Positions 1 through 6,491 of a DNA stretch of 8,779 nucleotides are shown here, piece after piece. The stretch covers positions 1 to 8,779 of the forward strand of contig PUNP01000957.1 in the NCBI GenBank assembly GCA_003551785.1. The letters run 5' to 3'. The first letter of the stretch is position 1. The number at the start of each line of letters is the position of its first letter. The notes beneath the pieces were generated by a model. It searched no databases and had not been told where the DNA came from. It saw only the letters and a list, made by a program, of their open reading frames with translations. Made by a program: the position numbers and the translations under genes. The stretch is from Candidatus Brocadiaceae bacterium (GTDB lineage: Bacteria; Planctomycetota; Brocadiia; SM23-32).

Positions 1-411
1 CTAGAGTCTATGCTCGAACGCGGAGCCTGCCTAGGGGGAGAAGATTCCGGACATATCATTTTCCTTGATAAACATACCACCGGCGATGGTATTATCGCCG
101 CCCTGCTTCTGCTCTCTATCATGAACGAAACCGGGAAAAAACTGTCGGAACTGGGGGAGATTATGACCGTTTATCCGCAAATACTGACAAATATTGAAGT
201 AAAAGAAAAAATCCCCGTTGCCGAAATACCCGAGCTCACTACGACTATTAAAGAAGTCGAAGAGCGACTCAAAGACAGCGGCAGGGTGCTCGTCAGATAT
301 TCCGGAACTCAGAATTTGCTGAGAGTTATGGTCGAAGGCCCCACGGAAGATCTTACATCCGAATATGCTGAGCTGATCGCCAAAACTGCTAAAAAAACGC
401 TTCAAAAATGA
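1..411 (+). CDS. glmM: Phosphoglucosamine mutase GlmM, 3' part (5' end outside window)
   Basis: The frame is open from base 1 and ends in TGA at 409-411, so this is the C-terminal ~136 residues of a ~450-residue enzyme. GlmM interconverts glucosamine-6-P and glucosamine-1-P in the cytoplasm, on the way to UDP-GlcNAc for peptidoglycan and LPS. Visible signatures are the sugar-binding loop GGEDSGHIIF, followed by TTGDG and MTVYPQ, which favour GlmM over phosphomannomutase, and the C-terminal phosphate-binding loop RYSGTQNLLRVMVEG. The loop reads RYSGTQN where many GlmM proteins have RPSGTEP; the Arg, Ser, Gly and Thr that hold phosphate are kept. The catalytic phosphoserine lies upstream of the window. 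The stop overlaps the start of the next gene (ATGA), which suggests translational coupling. The family call is firm; the substrate rests on the loop motifs. Confidence 0.93.
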   Translation, partial: LESMLERGACLGGEDSGHIIFLDKHTTGDGIIAALLLLSIMNETGKKLSELGEIMTVYPQILTNIEVKEKIPVAEIPELTTTIKEVEERLKDSGRVLVRYSGTQNLLRVMVEGPTEDLTSEYAELIAKTAKKTLQK

Positions 412-2000
412 AAAAAACTGTCTGGTCGCTCATACTCCACTGCCACCTGCCTTTTATTCGCCACCCGCGTTATGAGGATTTTATTGAAGAAAACTGGCTC
501 TTTGAGGCTGTTACCGAAACTTACATCCCGTTGCTGGAAGCTTTTCAAAAACTGCGCCGGGAGGGTTTAAATTATCGCATCACTGTTTCATTCAGCCCCT
601 CCTTATGTGAAATGCTGGCTGACAAAATATTGCAGGAAAAATGCCTTCTCTATATCGCTAAAAGGGTGGATTTATGTAAGAGGGAACTCAAACAGCCCCG
701 CAATAAAGCTTTCAGGCCCGCTATAAATTTTTATTTTGACCGCTTCACACATCAGTTAGAGCGTTATAATCACGGGCCCGGGGAGGCCATTTTGGAGGGG
801 TTCAAAGACCTCCATACAACAGGCCATATCGATCTGATAACATGCCCCGCCACCCATGCCCTATTGCCTCTATGCAGCCGCTCCACCGCCGCAAAGGCAC
901 AAATCGAGCACGGTTGCCGTTGTTTCAAGAAACATTTCGGCTATCGCCCCACCGGGATGTGGCTGCCCGAGTGTGCATACTCCCCTGAAATTGAACCGCT
1001 GCTGCTCAATTCCGGAATACAATACAGCTTTCTGGAAAGCCATGGACTTTTGTTAGCCGAACCGACACCACGGTGCGGTGTTTTCGCCCCGATAGGTACC
1101 CCCGGCGGCACGGTTCTCTTCGCCCGCGACCCGCAGTCATCCAAACAGGTCTGGAGCGCTGACGAAGGTTATCCTGGCAACCCGCACTACCGCGAATTCC
1201 ATGTTGATTTGGGGTTTGAGGCGCCTTATGACTACATCAAACCTTACCTTTCCCCCTCTGGTGAACGCCATCAGTTAGGCTTGAAATATCACAGAATCAC
1301 CGGTGACGGCAGCCGTAAGCTGCCCTATGATCCTGAAGCTGCAAAACAAAAAGCAATACTGCATGCCCGTCATTTCGTTCGGCAAAGGATTAGTCAATCA
1401 CGTAAAATAAAAAGATATCTGAAAGGTACTACACCTATAATAATATCACCTTACGACGGTGAACTATTCGGGCATTGGTGGCTGGAAGGGCCTATTTTTC
1501 TGGAAAATGTCATTCGTAACATGTGCTCTTCTCCTTCTATAATCTCGACAGCCACGCCTCAAGATTTTCTTGTATCCTGCAGCAAAATAGACACGGTTGA
1601 ACCGTCTTCTTCCACCTGGGGTTATCAGGGATATTATGATGTGTGGGTTAACGGAGACAATGACTGGATATACCGTCATCTTTCCCTTGCAGAAAAGCAG
1701 ATGGAGAGTCTGGCACATGGGTATGGAGCGAGTTCCAATAAACTCGTGCAGAGGGCTGTTAAGCAATGCGCTCGGGAACTGATGCTGGCCCAATCCAGCG
1801 ACTGGCCCTTTCTCATCGGTACGGATTCCGCTACAGAATACGCTTCTGAACGCTTAACATCACATTTTAACAATTTCTGGACGTTATCTACTGAAATACG
1901 TGAAGATATCCTGAATGAAGAAAGTTTAACGGAATTGGAAAACACTCATAACATCTTCAAACAAATTAACACAGCAATTTTTTGCAGAGAAAGTGATTAA
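408..2000 (+). CDS. GH57 family 1,4-alpha-glucan branching enzyme (probable)
   Basis: A 530-residue protein close in length to characterised GH57 branching enzymes. It would cleave alpha-1,4 glucan and re-attach the piece by an alpha-1,6 bond in the cytoplasm. The motifs appear in family order: HCHLPF (His11, His13), MWLPECAY with the predicted nucleophile Glu188, VWSADEGYPG (Trp249), and SPYDGELFGHWW with the predicted acid/base Asp350. A C-terminal helical part carries Trp404, Trp413 and DWPFLI (Trp466), aromatic positions typical of the branching-enzyme subgroup rather than plain GH57 amylases. The ATG at 408 overlaps the glmM stop, and no Shine-Dalgarno precedes it, so re-initiation after glmM is likely. 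Having glgA next supports a role in glycogen synthesis. An alpha-amylase or 4-alpha-glucanotransferase activity cannot be excluded from motifs alone. Confidence 0.88.
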   Translation: MKKTVWSLILHCHLPFIRHPRYEDFIEENWLFEAVTETYIPLLEAFQKLRREGLNYRITVSFSPSLCEMLADKILQEKCLLYIAKRVDLCKRELKQPRNKAFRPAINFYFDRFTHQLERYNHGPGEAILEGFKDLHTTGHIDLITCPATHALLPLCSRSTAAKAQIEHGCRCFKKHFGYRPTGMWLPECAYSPEIEPLLLNSGIQYSFLESHGLLLAEPTPRCGVFAPIGTPGGTVLFARDPQSSKQVWSADEGYPGNPHYREFHVDLGFEAPYDYIKPYLSPSGERHQLGLKYHRITGDGSRKLPYDPEAAKQKAILHARHFVRQRISQSRKIKRYLKGTTPIIISPYDGELFGHWWLEGPIFLENVIRNMCSSPSIISTATPQDFLVSCSKIDTVEPSSSTWGYQGYYDVWVNGDNDWIYRHLSLAEKQMESLAHGYGASSNKLVQRAVKQCARELMLAQSSDWPFLIGTDSATEYASERLTSHFNNFWTLSTEIREDILNEESLTELENTHNIFKQINTAIFCRESD

Positions 2001-2045
2001 TTATAATATTAATTGTAAATTCCTTTTTTTGTCTTCTTCTCAATA

Positions 2046-2050
2046 GAGGT
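2046..2050 (+). promoter_or_regulatory. Ribosome binding site of glgA
   Basis: GAGGT lies 5 nt before the ATG at 2056 and fixes the glgA start. The 55-nt gap between the GH57 stop and this ATG is AT-rich with a T-run at about 2022-2028. I see no clear promoter or strong hairpin there, so glgA probably shares the upstream transcript. Confidence 0.6.
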
Positions 2051-2055
2051 TTACC

Positions 2056-3528
2056 ATGCAAATAATAATGTTCAGCAGTGAAATAGCACCTTTCTCCAAG
2101 ACCGGGGGGTTGGGAGATGTCGTCGGGGCATTGCCGTCGGCTTTACATGACTTAGGTCATGAGCTTGCTGTAGTGACACCTTTTTATCGCGAAGTGGCAG
2201 AAAACGCTGAAAGTAACGGGATAGAACTTAAACCTATCAATGAAGGGTCATTTAACGTACCGATCGGCGATGATGAACGTACCGCCTGTTTAATGGAGGC
2301 GTATTTACCCCATTCTGATGTTAAAGTGTATTTCATCGGGAATGATTACTATTTCGACCGTCCCGGTTTATATATTGACCCTCAAACCGGTCAAGACCAC
2401 CAGGATAATAGCGAAAGATTCATTTTTTTCTGTCGTGCGGCGATGGAGACATGTATTAAGCTTAACCTTCAACCGGACATTTTCCACGCCCATGATTGGC
2501 AGACGGGATTGATACCGGTATATCTTAATCACATGTATCGGTCAGAATTCCCCCGTGCTGTTTCCGTGTATACAATTCATAATGTTGCCTATCAAGGTGT
2601 TTTCTGGCATTGGGATATGGCAATGACTGGTCTGCCGTGGGAATTGTTCAACTGGCGACAGCTCGAATTTTATGGTGATCTTTGCTTGCTGAAAGGCGGG
2701 ACGGTTAACGCCAACGGTATTACAACCGTCAGCAAACACTACGCCAGGGAAATCCAGTCTGAAGATTTCGGCATGCGGCTCGAGGGAGTCTTCCAGGAAA
2801 GAAATAATGTGCTCAAAGGAATTGTCAATGGAGTGGATTATTCAGTTTGGAATCCGGAGACCGATACCTTGCTGCCTGCTAATTTCAGCCCCAAAGACCT
2901 TTCCGGTAAAAGTAAGTGTAAATCGGAACTGCAAAAGGAATTCAACCTGCCTGTCGAAAAAGATACTCCGTTAATTGGGATGATTGGACGGCTTGTCCAT
3001 CAGAAAGGATACGATTTGATAATTAAAGAGATGGAGAGGATTGCAGAACTGGATGTTCAGTTAGTGCTGCTGGGCAAAGGCGACCGGCGTCTGCATGATA
3101 TGCTAAAGAGCGCGGCCGCTGCATATCCTGATAAATTTTCAGTAAGTTTAGGGTTTGATGAACGATTAGCCCATCTTATCGAAGCCGGCAGCGATATGTA
3201 CCTTATGCCCAGCAGGTTTGAACCCTGCGGTTTAAACCAGCTGTACAGCATGAAATATGCAACTATCCCCCTTGCATCCGCTACCGGCGGTTTGGTCGAT
3301 ACCGTCATTGATTACGTGCAGAATCCATCGGATGCCACCGGTTTCCTTTTTCGTCCCGATGATCCTGCCGATATGGCCGATACTCTGCAGATGGCTTCCG
3401 ATACCTTCAAAAATCAAAGTGATGAATGGGATAAGCTGATCTCCAATGCAATGGCCGCCGATTGGTCCTGGAAAAGAAGTGCTCTGGAATATGTTGATTT
3501 TTATACATCGCTGCAAATAGGAAATTAA
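2056..3528 (+). CDS. glgA: Glycogen synthase (GT5)
   Basis: A complete 490-residue GT-B glycosyltransferase, the normal length for bacterial GlgA. It transfers glucose from ADP-glucose (UDP-glucose in some lineages) to the non-reducing end of an alpha-1,4 glucan in the cytoplasm. The N-terminal domain has the KTGGLGDV donor loop (Lys15), HAHDWQTGL (144-152), TIHNVAYQG (173-181) and GIVNGVDYSVWNP (255-267). The C-terminal domain has GRLVHQKG (Arg312, Lys317, the pair that contacts the donor phosphates) and SRFEPCGLNQLYSM (Glu389), followed by the ATGG(L)VDTV loop. No key residue is missing. A clear RBS precedes it, and the branching-enzyme gene lies upstream on the same strand. Its stop is 4 bp from the stop of the convergent marC-like gene, so any terminator must lie inside a coding region. 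Confidence 0.96.
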   Translation: MQIIMFSSEIAPFSKTGGLGDVVGALPSALHDLGHELAVVTPFYREVAENAESNGIELKPINEGSFNVPIGDDERTACLMEAYLPHSDVKVYFIGNDYYFDRPGLYIDPQTGQDHQDNSERFIFFCRAAMETCIKLNLQPDIFHAHDWQTGLIPVYLNHMYRSEFPRAVSVYTIHNVAYQGVFWHWDMAMTGLPWELFNWRQLEFYGDLCLLKGGTVNANGITTVSKHYAREIQSEDFGMRLEGVFQERNNVLKGIVNGVDYSVWNPETDTLLPANFSPKDLSGKSKCKSELQKEFNLPVEKDTPLIGMIGRLVHQKGYDLIIKEMERIAELDVQLVLLGKGDRRLHDMLKSAAAAYPDKFSVSLGFDERLAHLIEAGSDMYLMPSRFEPCGLNQLYSMKYATIPLASATGGLVDTVIDYVQNPSDATGFLFRPDDPADMADTLQMASDTFKNQSDEWDKLISNAMAADWSWKRSALEYVDFYTSLQIGN

Positions 3529-3532
3529 TATG

Positions 3533-4129
3533 TCATTCAATTCCCATAAAGCTTTGTATACCGGTCATTATCATCTGCGCAGATAGAGCGGACAATATAA
3601 GTCCGGTAAGTTTGCTGAGAACATTTATCCCTCGTAAGCCCAGGATATGACGTATGTATGAGGCGGAGAAAAGAATGATACCGATACATGCCACGGCACT
3701 TAGCAGGGCAATGCTCCCGATCCCTTTAGCTGTGGCACTATCCAGTTCAACTCCCATCACCAGCAATGCCCCCATCGTTGCCGGGCCAACGATGATAGGT
3801 GTAGCGAGAGGGACTACAGCAATATCACTGCCGTCTTCCGGTTGGGAACTGCCCGATTTGCCGTGCACAAGATTGATACCGGAAAGGAACAAAAGTGCTC
3901 CGGCTCCAACCCTGAAAGAATCCAGAGTAATACCGAATAGCGAAAATATCTGCCTGCCGGCGAAAAACAGGATAAGGGATAATATCGCAACGGATATAGT
4001 GACGGTTATCGCCATCTTCTTTCGTTTGCGTTCTTCCATTCCATATGTCATGCTCAGGAACATAGTGAGCCCGAAAGAAGGTGTCATAACAAAGAAAAAT
4101 TTCAGCCAAATACTGAGAAAAAGCATCAT
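3533..4129 (-). CDS. MarC family integral membrane protein
   Basis: A 198-residue, very hydrophobic protein with about six predicted membrane segments (roughly residues 3-25, 40-58, 70-90, 104-126, 137-160 and 175-195). This is the size and topology of the MarC/UPF0056 family in the inner membrane. Family signatures are the N-terminal FFVMTPSFGLTMFLSMT, where many members have an N-P pair instead of T-P, and VVPLATPIIVGPATMGALL in the fourth segment. The biochemical function of the family is not established; the old link to multiple antibiotic resistance was not upheld. Two ATG codons stand in tandem (4129 and 4126); the first is used here. A weak purine stretch (CGGGATAA) lies upstream. The gene is transcribed against glgA and has its own candidate promoter. 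Confidence 0.9.
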   Translation of the reverse strand: MMLFLSIWLKFFFVMTPSFGLTMFLSMTYGMEERKRKKMAITVTISVAILSLILFFAGRQIFSLFGITLDSFRVGAGALLFLSGINLVHGKSGSSQPEDGSDIAVVPLATPIIVGPATMGALLVMGVELDSATAKGIGSIALLSAVACIGIILFSASYIRHILGLRGINVLSKLTGLILSALSAQMIMTGIQSFMGIE

Positions 4130-4225
4130 GATTGACGATTATCCCGAAAAAAGTTTTTATTTGCCTTGAAAAGCAAGTTTATATTAAAATAATTCATCGG
4201 TCTTCGGATTTGAATATTTATTACA

Positions 4226-4254
4226 ATTCTATTCGATAGAAGTTATTCTTTCAA
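4226..4254 (-). promoter_or_regulatory. Candidate sigma70 promoter of the MarC-family gene
   Basis: On the minus strand TTGAAA (4254-4249) and TAGAAT (4231-4226) are separated by exactly 17 nt. Each box is one base from the consensus. Transcription would begin near 4218 and leave a leader of about 90 nt before the start at 4129. The -35 box lies at the edge of the receiver-domain remnant. Confidence 0.5.
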
Positions 4255-4259
4255 ACTTC

Positions 4260-4375
4260 ATTATTGCAATGACCGCCAATGCTATGCAAGGTGACCGTCA
4301 AGAGTGTTTAGGGCCGGAATGAATGACTATGTGACAAAACCCACTACACCCGATGAATTGAGGCAAAAACTTTAA
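4260..4375 (+). pseudogene. 3' remnant of a response-regulator receiver domain (likely hybrid histidine kinase tail)
   Basis: From 4260 one frame reads IIAMTANAMQGDRQECL and then hits TGA at 4320. Dropping one frame after 4310 gives AGMNDYVTKPTTPDELRQKL with TAA at 4373-4375. Joined, this is the beta4-alpha4-beta5-alpha5 end of a receiver domain, including the conserved Thr (AMTA) and Lys (TKP). The junction TTAGGGCC would restore E-A-G if one base were added (TTAGAGGCC-like), so a single-base deletion is the simplest lesion. Upstream of about 4257 no receiver sequence continues, so the phospho-acceptor Asp and everything before it are gone. The AMTANAMQGDR form is most common in receivers attached to hybrid histidine kinases. 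The stop lies 2 nt before the glycosidase start, suggesting the intact gene once sat directly upstream of it. Confidence 0.8.
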
Positions 4376-4377
4376 GA

Positions 4378-5928
4378 ATGGATATACCCGGTACGAGCAA
4401 ACGAAAATCAATCCTCATTGTAACCTTGGTGCTATTTTGTCATTTAACTTTATTATCATGCCAAACCCCGCCACCCGCATGTCCTTTGCCAAAGCCCGTC
4501 TATAGTGATTTGCCCCGCTGGCGCGGGTTTAACCTCCAGGCAAAATACCATAAAGAGTGGACCAATGAACCTTTTGAGGAAAAGAACTTCCGCATAATTT
4601 CAGAACTTGGTTTCAACTTCGTCAGACTGCCGATGGATTATCGTATATGGATCGTTGACGGAGATTGGCTGGAGTTTGACGAGGGCGAACTTTTGGATAT
4701 TGATCAGGCGATCGTATGGGGCGTGAGGCATGGTATACATGTCTGCTTGAATTTCCACCGCGCCCCGGGCTATACGGTCGCAACTCCACCCGAGCCGGTT
4801 TCTCTCTGGGAATGCCAAGAAGCCCAGGATGTCTTCGCAGAACACTGGAGGATGTTTGCTGAACGGTACCGCGGGATACCCAATAGATATCTCAGCTTTA
4901 ACCTTCTGAACGAGCCGGCAAGAGTTGATGAAGCGACTTATATCCAGGTGATGACAAAAGCTATTGAATCCATCAGAGAAGTGGATGAAAACCGGTTGAT
5001 AATTTGTGACGGGCTTGATTATGGGCGCAGGCCGGTTAGAGAATTGGCCAAAATGGAAGTTGCACAGTCAACGCGCGGGTATTATCCACACAACATCTCA
5101 CACTACCGGGCACCATGGGTTGACCGCAGCGAAACATGGCCTGTGCCGGTTTGGCAAGGCGGTTCTGCATCCGGCTACTTATACGGGCCCAACCGCCCTG
5201 AGCTGCACAAGCCTCTGGTCATTAAAGGAGAGGAAGAGCAAGTAGAAACATTGATTCTGGAAGTAATGAAAGTGTCGGATAATGCTGTTATTTCAATCAA
5301 TATAGACCATTCGCCGGAGTTCACAAAAAAGATAAACCCAGGTCAAGATTCGACATTCCGTACAGATGTTGAGTTCAAAGAGGAATGGGGTATATATCAG
5401 GCGGACTATGATCGGTTGCCGATTGAAATTCCGGTGCATGACAAATTTTCAAAAATTACGGTGTGGCTTGAAAGTGGGGATTGGGTTTTGCTTTCCGGCC
5501 TTTCAGTCGTTTCTTATTCCGGGGAAAAGTTCGACTATGGTTTGGAAAATCAATGGGGCTTACATTCACCTGTCTTGCGGTATAGTCCTGAAAGCGGCAG
5601 TAACGGAATGTTTCAGCTAAAGGACTTTAAAGGCAGAGAACGGTTGTGGGCGGAAAGCGTTGAACCCTGGCTGCGACATGGCCAAGAGCATAATTTTAGC
5701 GTTCTGGTTGGTGAATGGGGCGCGTATAAATACACCCCGCACGAAGTGATGCTGGCATGGGCCGAGGATAATCTTAGAAATTGGAAAGAAGCCGGCTGGG
5801 GATGGGCACTATGGGATTTTAAGGGCCCTTTCGGCATTTTTAACAGCGAAAGGGAAGATGTAGATTACGAAAAATACCAGGGGTACAAATTAGACAGGAA
5901 ATTTTTAGAACTGCTCCAGCGTTATTGA
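4378..5928 (+). CDS. GH5-like (clan GH-A) glycoside hydrolase, predicted lipoprotein
   Basis: A 516-residue predicted exported enzyme acting on beta-linked polysaccharide; the substrate is unknown. The N-terminus has basic residues (KRK, 8-10), a hydrophobic stretch and a lipobox LLSC with Cys28, indicating a type II signal and lipid anchoring. A Pro-rich linker (31-40) follows. The barrel starts at WRGFNL (48-53), with FVRLPMDYRIW (81-91), LNFHRAPG (124-131), FNLLNEP with predicted acid/base Glu179, ICDGLD (209-214), the His-x-Tyr region YYPHNISHY (235-243), VLVGEWG with predicted nucleophile Glu446, and GWGWALWDFKGPFG (473-486). About 267 residues separate the two glutamates, far more than usual, because a beta-rich segment (about 262-382) is inserted after the His-x-Tyr region. 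The RBS is weak (GAGG 14 nt upstream). The gene starts 2 nt after the receiver remnant. The GH5 subfamily cannot be assigned here. Confidence 0.87.
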   Translation: MDIPGTSKRKSILIVTLVLFCHLTLLSCQTPPPACPLPKPVYSDLPRWRGFNLQAKYHKEWTNEPFEEKNFRIISELGFNFVRLPMDYRIWIVDGDWLEFDEGELLDIDQAIVWGVRHGIHVCLNFHRAPGYTVATPPEPVSLWECQEAQDVFAEHWRMFAERYRGIPNRYLSFNLLNEPARVDEATYIQVMTKAIESIREVDENRLIICDGLDYGRRPVRELAKMEVAQSTRGYYPHNISHYRAPWVDRSETWPVPVWQGGSASGYLYGPNRPELHKPLVIKGEEEQVETLILEVMKVSDNAVISINIDHSPEFTKKINPGQDSTFRTDVEFKEEWGIYQADYDRLPIEIPVHDKFSKITVWLESGDWVLLSGLSVVSYSGEKFDYGLENQWGLHSPVLRYSPESGSNGMFQLKDFKGRERLWAESVEPWLRHGQEHNFSVLVGEWGAYKYTPHEVMLAWAEDNLRNWKEAGWGWALWDFKGPFGIFNSEREDVDYEKYQGYKLDRKFLELLQRY

Positions 5929-6104
5929 GCGGCCTTTTCCCCGAACATTCCATAAACCAACGACATATCCTGGTGTTCTCCAATGAATTTAAGGTGTATA
6001 GCGTAAAAATTTTTGTCAAGCTTTTTACCTAAAAAGCGGAGCGGCGTGTGACATTTGCCACATATGCACCACTGAAAAAGCGTGAAATGTTCGGTTTTAC
6101 CTGT
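5922..6104 (-). pseudogene. 5'-truncated gene fragment with CxCxxCH motif, unknown family
   Basis: The minus strand is open from 6104 to the stop at 5924-5922 and encodes 60 residues with protein-like composition. It includes FQWCICGKCHTPLRFLGKK and ends MSLVYGMFGEKAAQ. CGKCH fits a c-type haem attachment motif (CxxCH), and the C-x-C-x2-C arrangement could instead bind zinc. There is no in-frame ATG, GTG or TTG before residue 47, and a TAA stands at 6107-6105, so this looks like the 3' end of a gene that lost its 5' part. An inverted-repeat element begins about 25 bp upstream. It overlaps the last bases of the glycosidase gene tail-to-tail. I do not recognise the family. A 14-codon ORF from the internal ATG is the only conventional start. 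The competing plus-strand frame (6048-6275) looks less like a protein. Confidence 0.4.
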
Positions 6105-6129
6105 TTATTCCTTCCCGGAGGGAAATTAT

Positions 6130-6226
6130 GGAATTTGCGCCCTCTGCAAATGTTGCATGGGGGGCGGGAAATTAAAAGGAATACCGGGATTGTAAATTAC
6201 GTGAATAACCTTACAGCGCAAATTCC
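6130..6226. repeat. 97-bp inverted-repeat element with internal hairpins
   Basis: GGAATTTGCGC (6130-6140) is the perfect reverse complement of GCGCAAATTCC (6216-6226). The match resumes outside with TTAT (6126-6129) against ATAA (6229-6232) after a 2-nt skip. Inside are TGCAA-ATG-TTGCA (6145-6157) and TGTAA/TTACA (6191-6195 with 6211-6215), the second directly abutting the right arm. It could be a small non-autonomous element or the fold of an unknown RNA. No coding role is seen. Confidence 0.5.
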
Positions 6227-6237
6227 TCATAATGTTT

Positions 6238-6266
6238 GTGACATTTTAGTTCTTTTAGGTTATAGT
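6238..6266 (+). promoter_or_regulatory. Candidate sigma70 promoter for the kinase-manA unit
   Basis: GTGACA (6238-6243) and TATAGT (6261-6266) are spaced by 17 nt, each one base from the consensus. Transcription starting near 6273 would give a leader of about 220 nt before the start at 6492. That leader contains the whole 147-bp inverted-repeat element. Confidence 0.5.
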
Positions 6267-6317
6267 GTAATATGAGGTGCTAAATTCGGCGCCTTGCCTA
6301 ATCACTGAAGACAGTCT

Positions 6318-6464
6318 ATGGGTTTGGCCGAAAAGGTGCTGGAGGAATGTATGGCAGGCATCTTGCCTGTCCAAAGCGCACGCAGGGATGCGTGCTATAC
6401 AAATGACAGCCATTCTTGCTACACTATACAGGGCTTATGTTGCACCTTTTCGGCCAAACCCCAT
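6318..6464. mobile_element. 147-bp MITE-like element with 20-bp terminal inverted repeats
   Basis: GGGTTTGGCCGAAAAGGTGC at 6320-6339 is repeated perfectly as its reverse complement at 6442-6461. The match extends to ATG/CAT at the outer ends (6318 and 6464) with one extra G on the right. Two hairpins lie between: CAGGCA-TCT-TGCCTG (6355-6369, extended by G-T and G-C pairs) and GCACGCA-GGGA-TGCGTGC (6378-6395, a GNRA-type loop). No transposase is encoded, so a non-autonomous mobile or structured repeat is likely. It lies in the leader of the kinase gene. Open frames crossing it (for example 6277-6480, and the N-terminal extension from 6318) are products of the repeat. Confidence 0.65.
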
Positions 6465-6491
6465 GCCTGCAATCGGGTAAGTAAACTAAAA

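Noticed and set aside
3654..4169. 171-residue plus-strand frame opposite the MarC-family gene
   Set aside because: The minus frame has clear MarC motifs and membrane segments; the plus frame is its antisense shadow.
6015..6022. TTGACA on the minus strand as a promoter
   Set aside because: No -10 box lies at an acceptable distance, and the hexamer falls inside the minus-strand open frame (residues L-D-K).
6048..6275. 75-residue plus-strand frame with a GTG start and GGAG upstream
   Set aside because: It runs through the 6130-6226 inverted repeat, shows no family motif and overlaps the more protein-like minus-strand fragment.
6277..6480. 67-residue open frame on the plus strand
   Set aside because: It is almost wholly a translation of the 147-bp inverted-repeat element; the frame and composition follow the hairpins, not a protein family.
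6318..6491. 58-residue N-terminal extension of the kinase gene
   Set aside because: The extension crosses both arms and hairpins of the repeat element, and kinase-like sequence begins only after the ATG at 6492.
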